DNA of 64,000 nt from Cohnella laeviribosi DSM 21336 (GCF_000378425.1 NZ_KB899820.1:1-64000), one strand, 5' to 3'; counted from the first letter of the stretch, positions 9,068-18,072 are shown. Numbers and translations: made by a program. Notes: generated by a model not told the origin, from the letters alone.

Positions 9068-9796
9068 ATGACCGCGACAGCCCGAATCCCGATCGGCAAC
9101 GAAGGCTTGAAAGGAACGGCCCATTGTTTTTCGCCCGTCAGCTTTGCCAGGCTGCAAAGCATCATGTACCGCAAACCGGCCGAAAAAGGCGCAATCCTGT
9201 TCTGGGAAGGCGATCCGGCCGACAATCTCATCTTCGTCCGCAGCGGTCGGGTACGCATTACGAAAACGGCGGAAAACGGCCGCCATATCACCCTTTACCT
9301 GCTTCAAAGCGGGGATTTGTACGGTCAGCCCGATCCGTCGGGCCGCCCGGTTCACGCGTTTAACGCGGAGGTGCTCGAACCGGGGGAAATCGGCGTCATC
9401 CGCTGGTCCGATCTGGAAGTGCTGCTGTGGCAACACGGCGATTTTGCGATCGAGTTCGTGAAATGGATGGGGCTGATGCACCGTTTGACGCAGACGAAGT
9501 TCCGCGACCTGATGATGTACGGCAAAGCCGGAGCGCTCTGCTCGCTTTTGATTCGCCTGTGCAATTCCAACGGAGTGCCGGATGCCGACGGAACGCTGAT
9601 TTCCTTGAAAATCAGCCATGCCGAGCTGGCGGACATGATCGGAGCGACGCGGGAATGCGTCAACCGCATGCTGTCCAAGTTTCGCAAGGAGCATGTCGTT
9701 CTCGTCAAGGACGGACACCTGGTCGTCCGAAATCTCGATTACTTGCGCGACGTTTGCCAATGCGAAAATTGCCCGAAAGAAATTTGCCGAATGTAG
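9068..9796 (+). CDS. fnr: Crp/Fnr-family regulator with C-terminal Fe-S motif
   Basis: 242-residue oxygen-sensing regulator. A cyclic-nucleotide-binding-type domain (about 20-130) is followed by a winged helix containing SHAELADMIGATRECVNRMLSK, the DNA-recognition region. The C-terminus has C232-x2-C235-x4-C240, the arrangement used by Bacillus-type Fnr to hold a 4Fe-4S cluster, unlike the N-terminal cluster of E. coli FNR. A longer frame starts at 8852, but AAGGAG just ahead of the ATG at 9068 and family length favour 9068. It diverges from the mobA-adhE-pflBA run, its likely target. I could not find a clear TGTGA-N6-TCACA site. Confidence 0.9.
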   Translation: MTATARIPIGNEGLKGTAHCFSPVSFARLQSIMYRKPAEKGAILFWEGDPADNLIFVRSGRVRITKTAENGRHITLYLLQSGDLYGQPDPSGRPVHAFNAEVLEPGEIGVIRWSDLEVLLWQHGDFAIEFVKWMGLMHRLTQTKFRDLMMYGKAGALCSLLIRLCNSNGVPDADGTLISLKISHAELADMIGATRECVNRMLSKFRKEHVVLVKDGHLVVRNLDYLRDVCQCENCPKEICRM

Positions 9797-9875
9797 CTAT
9801 GGGGTTGAAAATCGCTTCCGTATATTTATAATTGTAATTGTATATTTATACTGAAGCGACAGGAAGTGAACGCCC

Positions 9876-10718
9876 GTGATCGAGCACGGCAGCCGTCTTG
9901 CAGAACGGCAGAACGGATGTACGCCTTTGGCTCCGGAGGCTTTGAACGACGCCTGCGGGCGGACGGCGGCGGGCGAACGCATCGAACAGCTCACGGTGAA
10001 CGCCTGGCCGGGACTGCGCGAATTTGTCCATGACGGCTGGCTGATCCGTTTGTCCGACGGCTTTACGAAACGCGCCAACTCCGTTCAGCCGCTATGGTCC
10101 GGAGCAGGCGCGGATGGGGATATACGGGAGAAAATCGGGTACTGCGAGGAGATCTACCGGAACGCGGGGCTGACGGCTCTGTTCAAAATTACGCCCTTTG
10201 CCGCACCGGCCAATCTGGATCGGCTCCTGCATGCGTACGGCTACGACCGGATCGAACCTTCCAGCGTAAGGACCGTTCCGCTCAGCGGTCTGGCGCGGCC
10301 GGCATCGGACGGCATCGAGATCGAACGCCGCTTGTCGGGCCGCTGGCTGTCGCTTGTCGCCGATTGGCTGCGCTATTCGGACGAACAGGCGTCCGCCGCG
10401 GAACGAATTATGAATGCGGGGCCCGACGCCAAAGCATTCTTTACGCTGTTGCACAAGTCGGAGCCGGTAGCCTGCGGCATGGGCGTGATCGAGGACGGCT
10501 ATGTGGGGCTTTATGAAATCGTCACCCGGCCGGACTGCCGGAACCGGGGATTCGGGAAGCAGTTGCTGCTTCATATCCTGCATTGGGGAGCGGGCAACGG
10601 CGCGCACACCGGCTACCTTCAAGTCGCCGATTCGAACGCGTCCGCCATCCGGCTGTACGACAAGCTGGGCTTCAAGAAGGTATACGCGTATTGGTACCGC
10701 CGAAGAGGGTGCGGCTGA
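9876..10718 (+). CDS. GNAT-family N-acetyltransferase
   Basis: 280 residues. The C-terminal half (about 145-280) is a GNAT domain with VTRPDCRNRGFGKQLL, the acetyl-CoA-binding R-x-x-G-x-G/A loop, and a typical end (ASAIRLYDKLGFKKVY). The N-terminal half looks like a degenerate second GNAT domain. It starts at GTG after AGGAAG. The acceptor substrate is unknown. The 79-bp gap before it is very AT-rich and contains two copies of GTATATTTATA. Confidence 0.85.
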   Translation: MIEHGSRLAERQNGCTPLAPEALNDACGRTAAGERIEQLTVNAWPGLREFVHDGWLIRLSDGFTKRANSVQPLWSGAGADGDIREKIGYCEEIYRNAGLTALFKITPFAAPANLDRLLHAYGYDRIEPSSVRTVPLSGLARPASDGIEIERRLSGRWLSLVADWLRYSDEQASAAERIMNAGPDAKAFFTLLHKSEPVACGMGVIEDGYVGLYEIVTRPDCRNRGFGKQLLLHILHWGAGNGAHTGYLQVADSNASAIRLYDKLGFKKVYAYWYRRRGCG

Positions 10719-10735
10719 CGGTGACGGCAAGGCAG

Positions 10736-10781
10736 AAAAAAACGGCCGAAGCGGCCGACAAGGCCGCAACGACCGTTTTTT
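10736..10781. terminator. Bidirectional terminator between acetyltransferase and folE
   Basis: A stem (ACGG...GCGGCC, loop GACAA, GGCCGC...CCGT) is flanked by an A-run on the left and six Ts on the right, so it can end transcription from both converging genes. Confidence 0.85.
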
Positions 10782-10817
10782 CCCCTAAAATCGCCTTCTG
10801 AATCAGGCCGATCCGCC

Positions 10818-11411
10818 TCATTCCTTGATCAGCGACAAAAATTCCGACCGCAGCGTCGAGCTGTTGCGGAACTGGCCGCGCACGGCCGAGGTCACCGTTT
10901 TGCTGCCCGGCTTCTTGACGCCGCGCGAGCACATGCACAAGTGCTCCCCCTCGACGACGACCATGACGCCGTGAGGCTCAAGCTTCTCCTCGAGAATGTC
11001 CGCGATTTGCGACGTGATCCGCTCCTGCACCTGCAGCCTCCGCGTCACCGCCTCGACGAGCCGGGCGAGCTTGCTCAGGCCCGCGATTTTTCCGCTCGGA
11101 ATATAGCCGATATGCGCCTTGCCGAAAAACGGCGCCATATGATGCTCGCATTGGCTGTAATAAACGATGTCCTTGACAATGACCAGCTCTTCGTGCTGCT
11201 CGTCAAACGTCACCCCGAGCACATCGCGAGGGTCCACTTCGTAACCCGCAAATATTTCCTCATACATCCGCGTTACGCGCGCAGGGGTTTCAAGCAGTCC
11301 CTCCCGCTTGACATCCTCGCCGATCAGCTTCAGAATTTCCCGCACATGATACTCGATCTGTTCGCGGTTGCGCGCCACGCTGGAATTCGAATAATCCTTC
11401 ACACCGGCCAA
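10818..11411 (-). CDS. folE: GTP cyclohydrolase I
   Basis: 197-residue enzyme making dihydroneopterin triphosphate from GTP, the first step of folate synthesis (also used for queuosine). Zinc and active-site motifs are present: [27 protein letters not shown] and [14 protein letters not shown]. The open frame extends to 11435, but AAGGAGGAG lies inside that extension, just before a TTG at 11411, which is therefore the likely start ([11 protein letters not shown]...). It lies downstream of yneF in the same direction. Window neighbour queG also belongs to queuosine synthesis, though the genes are not adjacent. Confidence 0.96.
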   Translation of the reverse strand: MAGVKDYSNSSVARNREQIEYHVREILKLIGEDVKREGLLETPARVTRMYEEIFAGYEVDPRDVLGVTFDEQHEELVIVKDIVYYSQCEHHMAPFFGKAHIGYIPSGKIAGLSKLARLVEAVTRRLQVQERITSQIADILEEKLEPHGVMVVVEGEHLCMCSRGVKKPGSKTVTSAVRGQFRNSSTLRSEFLSLIKE

Positions 11412-11481
11412 CGGATTCTCCTCCTTATGCCGCAAGTTCCGGCCAAGCGGCGCCCGATCCCGCGGCGAACGGATACCCGCC

Positions 11482-11727
11482 TTATTTGCGGCGGGGTCCG
11501 GATTTTTGTTTTTGAAGCATTTGCTGCGCTCGCTGCAGCTGCTGTTTGTTCATATTGTAACCCATCTGCTTGGCCATCTTTTGGAGCATTTCCGGGTCGT
11601 TCTGAATGCGGGTCATTTGATTTCTCAAATAAAAAACCCCGAAAACAAATCCGAGCACAACGCCGACAAGCAGCGTGAGAATCGGGATAATGATGTTCCA
11701 GACGTTCAAACTCGTTCCCTCCGACAT
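11482..11727 (-). CDS. YneF-family small membrane protein (UPF0154)
   Basis: 81 residues: one N-terminal membrane helix (about 10-32, [19 protein letters not shown]), then a basic, Gln-rich cytosolic tail with the family motif [18 protein letters not shown]. This matches the Bacillus YneF/UPF0154 family, whose role is not established. It is located 70 bp upstream of the folE start in the same direction. Confidence 0.9.
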   Translation of the reverse strand: MSEGTSLNVWNIIIPILTLLVGVVLGFVFGVFYLRNQMTRIQNDPEMLQKMAKQMGYNMNKQQLQRAQQMLQKQKSGPRRK

Positions 11728-11881
11728 TTAGGATCAACATGAAGCCGGTCCATTGCGGCGCAGACAAAAATCAAGTTTAGCCGTTCTTTATCCTATGCGG
11801 ATCGCGACACCACGCCCTCGGGACCATTTTCCTATGATAGCACGACCCCGGGCGGCAGGGCAAATCCGACCCGTCCCGCCG

Positions 11882-12910
11882 TCAGAGCAGTACAGCTTCG
11901 ATAAAAATCGTCGGGTGCTGCGACAAGTCGATCTCCGTCGCCCCGATCGCCTCGTCCCCGGATTTGTCGATGACGCGCACGATCGGCCTGCCCGGCAGCC
12001 CCCGGTGCTGGCCTACGACGACGCCCGTCTGCCGGTTGGACAGCCGTACCGAAATGCCGTTGGGGTAAACCGAGACGATCCGCAAAAACTCGATCAGCAC
12101 CGACCGGTCGAGCTGCGTTTCGGAAAGCGCGTTTAACCGTTCGATCGCTTCATGCGGAAGAATCCGTTTGCCTTCGGACAGATCGTACAGCAGATTGTCG
12201 TATGTATTGGCGACAGCCACGATTTTGGAGTAGAGATGGATTTCGTCGCCGGTCAGTCCGCGCGGCTGGCCCGTGCCGTTCACCCATTCGTGATGCTGGA
12301 ACGCGACGTGGGCCGAGAGCAGGCTGTACTCCCGCTTCATTTTCAGCATTTCGAACCCGCGCCACGCGTGATGGAAACGGCCCTCCTCTTTCTCCCTTTC
12401 CGGAGCGTCCAGCTTGCCGATGTCGTGCAGCAGCGCCCCGATGGCCAGTTCCTTGAGCTGAATCATGTTCAGTCCCATATTCAGGCCGACAAGCGTGGAC
12501 ATCATGCAGACGTTCATGGCGTGAATATACATCGCATTGTCGGCGGTGCGAATGTCCGACAGCTGCACCAGCACGTTTTGATTCCGCATCACGTCCTCCA
12601 GCAGCTGATTGACCGACATGCTGATCGCCTTGGCGTTAAACGGTTTTCCCGAGCGCAGCGCATCGAACGCCTCCGACATCTGCTTGATGACGGCATGCTT
12701 GGTCGTTTCGGACAGCACTTCCTCGATCGTCACGTCCTGAAACATCGGATCGCTTATGTATACCATGGTGACGCCCAAGCGTTTAAGCGTGCTAATCATA
12801 AATACCGTTAACTGCACCCCTGCCGAGAGGAGCACCGTCCCGTTCGCCGAAAAAATCGTCCTGCCGAGCGTCTGTCCCGGCTCAACCGCTTCGATATCGA
12901 CCAGTTTCAT
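11882..12910 (-). CDS. HD-GYP-like phosphohydrolase
   Basis: 342 residues. An N-terminal region of unknown fold (about 1-120) precedes an HD domain with the metal pair HDIGK at 162-166 and HHEWVNGTGQP at 206-216. HD-GYP proteins hydrolyse cyclic-di-GMP. The signature is altered: GQP replaces GYP and Asn replaces the Asp of the usual HHE-x2-D-G-x-G-Y-P. The metal-binding His/Asp residues are kept, so hydrolase activity is likely but specificity is uncertain. GGGAGAG precedes the ATG. Probably a single-gene unit. Confidence 0.85.
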   Translation of the reverse strand: MKLVDIEAVEPGQTLGRTIFSANGTVLLSAGVQLTVFMISTLKRLGVTMVYISDPMFQDVTIEEVLSETTKHAVIKQMSEAFDALRSGKPFNAKAISMSVNQLLEDVMRNQNVLVQLSDIRTADNAMYIHAMNVCMMSTLVGLNMGLNMIQLKELAIGALLHDIGKLDAPEREKEEGRFHHAWRGFEMLKMKREYSLLSAHVAFQHHEWVNGTGQPRGLTGDEIHLYSKIVAVANTYDNLLYDLSEGKRILPHEAIERLNALSETQLDRSVLIEFLRIVSVYPNGISVRLSNRQTGVVVGQHRGLPGRPIVRVIDKSGDEAIGATEIDLSQHPTIFIEAVLL

Positions 12911-13036
12911 TCGTTTTCTCTCCCTGTCTGAGCATGCTGAACAGCGGGTAAACGCCTCAAAACCCTTAGCCTTAATAATGTCGGCAAATGAGCCCGAAAT
13001 TTGAAGCTCGCCGCGCTCCCGCAGACGGAAAATCCA

Positions 13037-13603
13037 TTATCGGCCGGGGGCGGCCGCAGCGCCCTCCAGCCGAAGCAGCTGCTCTTTGACCGGAAGCCCT
13101 CCCCCGTAGCCCACCAGAGCTCCGTTGGAACCGATGATCCGATGACACGGCACGATGATCGGCACCGGATTCCGGTTATTGGCCCCGCCAACCGCCCTTA
13201 CCGCCTTTGGCTGCCCGATGGAAGCGGCGATGTCGCGGTAGGAAGCGGTGCTGCCGTAAGGCACGTCGAGAAGGGCCTTCCATACGTTCCGCTGAAAGAC
13301 GGTGCCGCGCAAATCGAGCGGCAGCTTGAATGCCGTCGCATTTCCCCGGAAATAATCGGACAGCTGGCGAACGGCTTCCGCGAGAACCGGGTCGCCGTCG
13401 GCGCGAACTAAGGCGAAATCCCGCCACCATTGCCGCGCCCATGCCGCTACCGCGGTTTCGCGTTCGTCCAGGCCGCCGAATTCCAGCCGGCAGATGCCGT
13501 CCTCCGTCCGGCATAACAGCAGCGTTCCAACCGGCGTGTCAAGCTCCGTCCACTTTAATTCGGCCTTGGCTTCCCGAAGACTGTTCAGCGCTCTCGTTCG
13601 CAT
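13037..13603 (-). CDS. ogt: Methylated-DNA--protein-cysteine methyltransferase
   Basis: 188-residue suicide repair protein that takes methyl groups from O6-methylguanine. The acceptor Cys is C153 in VPCHRIIGSNG. The helix-turn-helix region (GSTASYRDIAASIGQPKAVRAVG) is present. AAAAGGAGG precedes the ATG. The start overlaps the end of queG by 19 bp, implying translational coupling. Confidence 0.96.
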   Translation of the reverse strand: MRTRALNSLREAKAELKWTELDTPVGTLLLCRTEDGICRLEFGGLDERETAVAAWARQWWRDFALVRADGDPVLAEAVRQLSDYFRGNATAFKLPLDLRGTVFQRNVWKALLDVPYGSTASYRDIAASIGQPKAVRAVGGANNRNPVPIIVPCHRIIGSNGALVGYGGGLPVKEQLLRLEGAAAAPGR

Positions 13604-14970
13604 CCGATCGCCTCCTTTTGATCTGCCGCCGTCTTTTCGGCTTCCGGCGCCTCCGGCGTCTTGCGCTTTCCGGGCCGCCCCCGGATTGCGCGGCCGGCGC
13701 CGGACGCCTGCTCCAGCGCCCGGCGGGCCGCCTCTTTCACCCGCTCGTCGGCATCCGTCTCAATCGCCTCGCGCAGCGCGGCTTCCGCCTCGCTTCCGCC
13801 GATCCGGCCCAGCGCCCACGCCGCCGTCGCGCGCAGTTCGTAGCGCGGGTCCTCGCGCAGAACGGCCGCGATGTCCGGTACGGACTCCCGGTCGCGGAAG
13901 TTGCCCAGTCCGATCAGCGCGTTGCGCTGGATCGGCTTGCGGCCGCGCCAGGAGGCGGCGCTCGATCCGAATTTTTCCTTGAATTCGCGGTTTCCCATCT
14001 TCAGCAGCGGCCGAAGCAGCGGCTTCGCCACTTCCGCGTCGGGAATGAGCTCCGCGTGCTGGCGGGCATCTTTTCCCCGGTTGACGGGACAAACGATCTG
14101 GCACGTATCGCAGCCGTACAACCGGTTGCCGATCTTGAGCATGACCTCCTCGGAGAGGGTTCCTTTCGTCTGGGTCAGAAACGATATGCACTTTTGAGCG
14201 TCCAGCTCGCCCGGCCCGACCAACGCGCCGGTCGGACAGGCATCGATGCAGCGGGTGCATTCTCCGCAACTGTCCTCGACCGGCTTGTCCGGCGGCAGCG
14301 GCAGGTTGGTGATCATCTCGCCGAGATAAACCCACGAACCCCATTCGCGGGTCAGGATCATCGTGTTTTTGCCGCTCCAGCCGATGCCGGCCCGCTCCGC
14401 CACCGCGCGGTCCGACAGCGCGCCCGTATCCACCATCGACAGGGTGCGCGCTTCGGGAACCCGTTCCGCCAGCCAATCGGCCAGCCGTTCCAGCCTGCGG
14501 TTCAGCACGCGGTGATAGTCCTCTCCCCAGGCCGACCGCGACAGAATGCCGCGCCGCAGCCCCGGTTCGGACGCCGGCGGAGCATGCAGCTTGGACGGAT
14601 ACGCGACGGCAATCGCGATGATGGAACGGGGGTTGTCGAACAGCAAAGCGGGATTCGTCCGCTTGTCCAGATCCGGCTCCTCGAATCCCGATTCCCTCCC
14701 CAGCTCCCGGTGGCGGATGAGCCGTTCCTTCAGCTCCGTGAACGGATCGGCCGACGCGACCCCGATTTTGTCGATGCCAAGCCCCGGAGCCGCCTCGATC
14801 ATCTCCTGCTTCAAGCGCTGCCAGAACCCCGCGCCGCGCGGCGGAGAAGACTCCACGCCGTTCAGGTTGTCCATGCTGTTCGTGTTGTTCATGTTCGTGT
14901 TGTTCATGTTCGTGTTGTTCATGTTCGTGTTGTTCATGTTCGTGTTGTTCATGCTGCTCATACTGTTCAT
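13585..14970 (-). CDS. queG: Epoxyqueuosine reductase with repetitive N-terminal extension
   Basis: 461-residue cobalamin- and Fe-S-dependent enzyme for the last step of queuosine synthesis in tRNA. The core begins at GFWQRLKQEMIEAAPGLGIDKIG. Two 4Fe-4S motifs follow (CGECTRCIDACPTGAL and CDTCQIVCPVN), then HEAT-like repeats (QRNALIGLGNFRD...). The start is placed at ATG 14970, because GGGAGGTGG lies eight bases upstream. This gives an extra N-terminus built on five repeats of the 15-bp unit encoding NMNNT. The frame is open to 15123 but without a better ribosome site. It is translationally coupled to ogt. Confidence 0.94.
   Translation of the reverse strand: MNSMSSMNNTNMNNTNMNNTNMNNTNMNNTNSMDNLNGVESSPPRGAGFWQRLKQEMIEAAPGLGIDKIGVASADPFTELKERLIRHRELGRESGFEEPDLDKRTNPALLFDNPRSIIAIAVAYPSKLHAPPASEPGLRRGILSRSAWGEDYHRVLNRRLERLADWLAERVPEARTLSMVDTGALSDRAVAERAGIGWSGKNTMILTREWGSWVYLGEMITNLPLPPDKPVEDSCGECTRCIDACPTGALVGPGELDAQKCISFLTQTKGTLSEEVMLKIGNRLYGCDTCQIVCPVNRGKDARQHAELIPDAEVAKPLLRPLLKMGNREFKEKFGSSAASWRGRKPIQRNALIGLGNFRDRESVPDIAAVLREDPRYELRATAAWALGRIGGSEAEAALREAIETDADERVKEAARRALEQASGAGRAIRGRPGKRKTPEAPEAEKTAADQKEAIGCERER
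14882..14956 (-). repeat. 15-bp tandem repeat inside queG (five copies)
   Basis: Units of GTGTTGTTCATGTTC (plus-strand sense) start at 14882, 14897, 14912, 14927 and 14942, the last slightly diverged. On the coding strand each adds N-M-N-N-T to the QueG N-terminus. The length keeps frame, so copy-number change would alter protein length without breaking it. Confidence 0.95.
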
Positions 14971-15173
14971 GCCGTTCCACCTCCCATCGTCTTCGTATCC
15001 GTTTTTTGCAAACCCGCTGTTATTCTGCCAGGCGATTCGCTCATGCGCGTATGCGCGAAACCGTTGGTCGCATGCCGAAGAATTCGGTTGAAGATCGGCG
15101 CTTATGCGGCAGACCTTCAACAAATGTAGAAATTTGTGCGATTTCCCGCCCGCCGGGGCTGTCGGCTTGCGTC

Positions 15174-15770
15174 TTAAAGCCTAGCCCAGCGCGTAATCGG
15201 CCACAGAATCGCTTCCGCCTTCCCGATGATCAGGCTTTCCGGCACTTCTTTAAACGTCCGGCTGTCCTTGCTCGCGCCGAAGCGGCGATTGTCTCCCATG
15301 ACGAAATAATGGCCTTCGCTCACCGTCACCGGTCCGAAATCGCCGTCTTCGATGGCCGAATCGGTATAAGGTTCCACCTTCAGTTCGCCGTTAATGTACA
15401 GCTGGCCGCCGCGAATTTCCAGCGTATCGCCGGGCATGCCGATAATGCGCTTAACGAGCAGCGGCTTGCGGTCGGGACCTTCGCTCGGATCCCGCAGGAT
15501 CACCACGTCCCCCCGCTCCGGGTGCCCGAATTCATAGGAAATCTTGTTGATGAACAGCCATTCCTTTTCGTAGAGCGTCGGCTGCATCGAGATGCTCTTG
15601 ACGGTCGACAATTGAAACACGAATGCCCGCAGCAAGAACACGATGATCAGCGCGATGGCCAGCGCCTTTGCCCAATCCAGCGCCTCCTTGACCCAAGCCG
15701 GTCTGGCGGGTCGGGATGCGCGGGCCTTGCCCGGCGGGACGGAATCGAGAGCGGAACGGTGCTCGTTCAT
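15174..15770 (-). CDS. lepB: Signal peptidase I
   Basis: 198-residue membrane-anchored serine protease removing signal peptides at the outer face of the membrane. It has a basic cytosolic N-terminus, one membrane helix (about 34-52, ALAIALIIVFLLRAFVF), the catalytic Ser in SISMQPTL, the Lys in LLVKRIIGMPGD and the C-terminal box GHYFVMGDNR. The start overlaps the stop of the DUF402 gene in an ATGA, so the two are coupled. Confidence 0.96.
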   Translation of the reverse strand: MNEHRSALDSVPPGKARASRPARPAWVKEALDWAKALAIALIIVFLLRAFVFQLSTVKSISMQPTLYEKEWLFINKISYEFGHPERGDVVILRDPSEGPDRKPLLVKRIIGMPGDTLEIRGGQLYINGELKVEPYTDSAIEDGDFGPVTVSEGHYFVMGDNRRFGASKDSRTFKEVPESLIIGKAEAILWPITRWARL

Positions 15771-16357
15771 GGGAGGCGATCTCCTTTATCGGAATTTTGG
15801 CTTTTCCATTCGGCGTAATACCGGAGGACTTCCGCGTCTTCGAACGGCGCCGCCTGCTCGGAGATGCGCTTCTGAAGCTGCTTAAGCCCTTCCTCCGCCC
15901 GCATGCGTACGATCGGGCTGTAGCGGTATTCCTTTTTGTGGCGGTCGTATTCGTCCCGATCGAGTTCTTCCCAGCCGCCGTCCGGAAACAGCACCACGTC
16001 CAGATCGTAATCGATGTACGTCAGCACGTCGTCGTACCGGCACGGCGGGGAAGAGACGTTGCAGTAATAACGAATGCCTTTATCCTCCAGCAGAGCCACG
16101 ACGTTAAACCATTGATCGGGTATAAAAAAAGAAACCGCAGGAACGCGGCTTACCCACTCCTTGCCGTCCGCTTCCCGTATCGTCGTCCGGTCGTTGACGA
16201 AAACCCACATCGATTGTTCCGCATGGCCGGGGTGAAGCAAACGGTCCGGCACCTGCCAGTTTTCCAGCCAGATCCGGTGCAGCGAGCCGTTGTTTTTAAA
16301 GCTTTTGATGATGCACCTTTCGTAAAATAAAGAGGACCTCTCCCCGCTGCGCTCCAT
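15767..16357 (-). CDS. DUF402 protein (probable nucleoside di/triphosphate phosphatase)
   Basis: 196 residues with the DUF402 core: YYCNVSSPPCRYDDVLTYIDYDLDVVLFPDG and ELDRDEYDRH. Related proteins (Bacillus YgaC, staphylococcal Ntdp) hydrolyse nucleoside di- and triphosphates with divalent metal, which the conserved Asp/Glu residues suggest here. The frame opens at a TTG (16387), but AGGTGG six bases before the ATG at 16357 supports the shorter start. It is coupled to lepB by an ATGA overlap. Confidence 0.85.
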   Translation of the reverse strand: MERSGERSSLFYERCIIKSFKNNGSLHRIWLENWQVPDRLLHPGHAEQSMWVFVNDRTTIREADGKEWVSRVPAVSFFIPDQWFNVVALLEDKGIRYYCNVSSPPCRYDDVLTYIDYDLDVVLFPDGGWEELDRDEYDRHKKEYRYSPIVRMRAEEGLKQLQKRISEQAAPFEDAEVLRYYAEWKSQNSDKGDRLP

Positions 16358-16399
16358 GTCGCGCCACCTGCCCGGAAACCGATTCAATTTACTATAAGA

Positions 16400-16467
16400 A
16401 AAGCATATCTTATGGCCAAAAGCAACCGCCTTTCAGCGGCGCCTCTACGGCACGTAAGATATGCTTT
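16400..16467. repeat. 13-bp perfect inverted repeat with nested hairpin
   Basis: AAAGCATATCTTA (16400-16412) and its exact complement (16455-16467) enclose 42 bp that hold a second small stem, CCGC-CTTTCA-GCGG. It lies between the acetyltransferase stop (16519) and the DUF402 start. It may end or process the upstream transcript, although no strong T-run follows. Confidence 0.7.
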
Positions 16468-16518
16468 CCTTATTGAGAACCCGGCGCGTCCGTGCGCCCG
16501 TTTGGCCATTGTCCGGTT

Positions 16519-16938
16519 TTATCCCGCCACGATCGACAGCGGCTTGCTCAGCTTCACCCTGTCCGGAGCATCGACGAGCCGCTCGTAAAAGGGCAGCAGA
16601 TGCTCGTTATGCTTGTCCAACGCGACCAGAACTTTCAGCACGTTGCGCTGGCGGAATCTCTGGTTCATCGCCGTCATCAGCGACCGCCCGACCCCGCGGC
16701 GGCGATGGTCCGGATGGACCGCAATCCGGTACACGTAACCGTTCTGCCTGTCAATCGTTCCGATCATTACGCCCACAAGAGAACCTTCATCTTCCGCAAC
16801 AAGAATCAACTCGCTGTCCCAGGACAATTGGCGGGCGAACGCCTTTAACGTTTCCTGGCAACACTCTTCCGACAAGGAAACTTCCAGAAGCTCGGAAACA
16901 GACCGGTAATCCGACAGTTGGAAAGCACGAATTCTCAT
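16519..16938 (-). CDS. GNAT-family acetyltransferase (RimI-like)
   Basis: 139 residues forming a single GNAT domain. The acetyl-CoA loop is HPDHRRRGVGRSLM, and the C-terminus has the LPFYERLV region. RimI-type enzymes acetylate protein N-termini, but many GNATs of this size act on small molecules, so the substrate is open. GGGAG precedes the ATG. Confidence 0.85.
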   Translation of the reverse strand: MRIRAFQLSDYRSVSELLEVSLSEECCQETLKAFARQLSWDSELILVAEDEGSLVGVMIGTIDRQNGYVYRIAVHPDHRRRGVGRSLMTAMNQRFRQRNVLKVLVALDKHNEHLLPFYERLVDAPDRVKLSKPLSIVAG

Positions 16939-17446
16939 GTTAAAACTCCCCGGCTTGAGATAGGATGGTGATTCATTAGCGGCGTATTAACGTAAGCTTA
17001 ATTTTACGACAAATTTCCGAAAATTTCTCCCCCCTTTGTAAAGAAAACATAAATTTTTTTTTGATTTTCGTCAAATTTCCCTTGAAAACGCTTAAATTAA
17101 AACGCTTTTTGTAACTGTTTCTCTAAAATCTGCCTTTAACGCGCGTTTTGAGAGATTTTCAACCCATTAGGCCGTCGCCGCCGGGCACCCCCCTGTGATC
17201 CGGATCATTGTTCGCACATAAATCTCGTATCAAGGATTCATCGGCTCTGACGGCAGAAAAAGGAATGAAAAAAGGGAAAACGGGGCATGTTAAGCCGGGG
17301 ACGGACGATGGGAAACGGACGGAAACCAGGAAACCCGGAAGGAAGCCCGTGAATCCGACTTTCTAAACATACTTGTTGATTTAATTACGTAAATCAGGGA
17401 TAATAAGAGGCAGGTTACATATTCCGAATTCAAGGAGGTTTTCATC
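16939..17446. other. 508-bp gene-free stretch upstream of sodA
   Basis: No credible gene is seen. It is AT-rich at 16980-17160, with AACGCTT-containing direct repeats near 17090-17110 and a TTTGA/TCAAA inverted pair near 17062-17078. A 12-bp palindrome TGATCCGGATCA lies at 17196-17207. The sodA promoter is at its right end. Confidence 0.7.
17376..17404 (+). promoter_or_regulatory. sodA promoter with overlapping inverted repeat
   Basis: A -35 TTGATT (17376-17381) and a -10 GATAAT (17399-17404) are separated by 17 bp. The inverted repeat GATTTA-ATTACG-TAAATC (17378-17395) lies over the -35 and spacer, a natural place for a repressor, possibly a Fur/PerR-type metal or peroxide regulator. This is inferred from position only. 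Confidence 0.65.
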
Positions 17447-18061
17447 ATGGCACATGTACTTCCCCCGCTTCCGTATGCGAAGGACGCTCTGGAACCGTAC
17501 ATCGACGCGACGACGATGGAGATCCACCACGATCGCCACCACAACACCTACGTAACGAACCTGAACAAGGCGCTCGAATCCGCGCCCGAACTTGCAAACA
17601 AAAGCGTTGAAGAGCTGATCTCCGACCTGAACGCCGTTCCGGAAAGCATCCGCACCGCCGTTCGCAACAACGGCGGCGGCCATGCGAACCACTCCCTGTT
17701 CTGGGAAACGATCGGCCCCAACGGCGGCGGCGCTCCGACCGGCGCGCTGGCTGCAGCCATCGACAGCGAACTGGGCGGCTTCGAAAAGTTCAAAGAAACG
17801 TTCTCCAACGCCGCTGCGACCCGCTTCGGTTCCGGCTGGGCTTGGCTTGCGCTGGGCAAAGACGGCAAGCTGAAAGTATACAGCCTGCCGAACCAAGACA
17901 GCCCGCTCATGGAAGGCGACACGCCGCTGCTCGGCCTGGACGTTTGGGAGCACGCTTACTACCTGAAATACCAAAACAAACGCCCGGACTACATCGCCGC
18001 TTTCTGGAACGTAGTCAACTGGGAAAAAGTCGGCGCTCTGTACGACGCCGCGAAAAAATAA
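17447..18061 (+). CDS. sodA: Superoxide dismutase (Mn/Fe type)
   Basis: 204-residue cytosolic enzyme dismutating superoxide. Metal ligands are visible in EIHHDRHH (first His), [11 protein letters not shown] (second His) and DVWEHAYYL (Asp and third His). The glycine-rich [10 protein letters not shown] segment is typical of the manganese group. AAGGAGG lies upstream and a strong terminator directly downstream, so it is a single-gene unit. Confidence 0.97.
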   Translation: MAHVLPPLPYAKDALEPYIDATTMEIHHDRHHNTYVTNLNKALESAPELANKSVEELISDLNAVPESIRTAVRNNGGGHANHSLFWETIGPNGGGAPTGALAAAIDSELGGFEKFKETFSNAAATRFGSGWAWLALGKDGKLKVYSLPNQDSPLMEGDTPLLGLDVWEHAYYLKYQNKRPDYIAAFWNVVNWEKVGALYDAAKK

Positions 18062-18072
18062 GTTTCCGCTTA

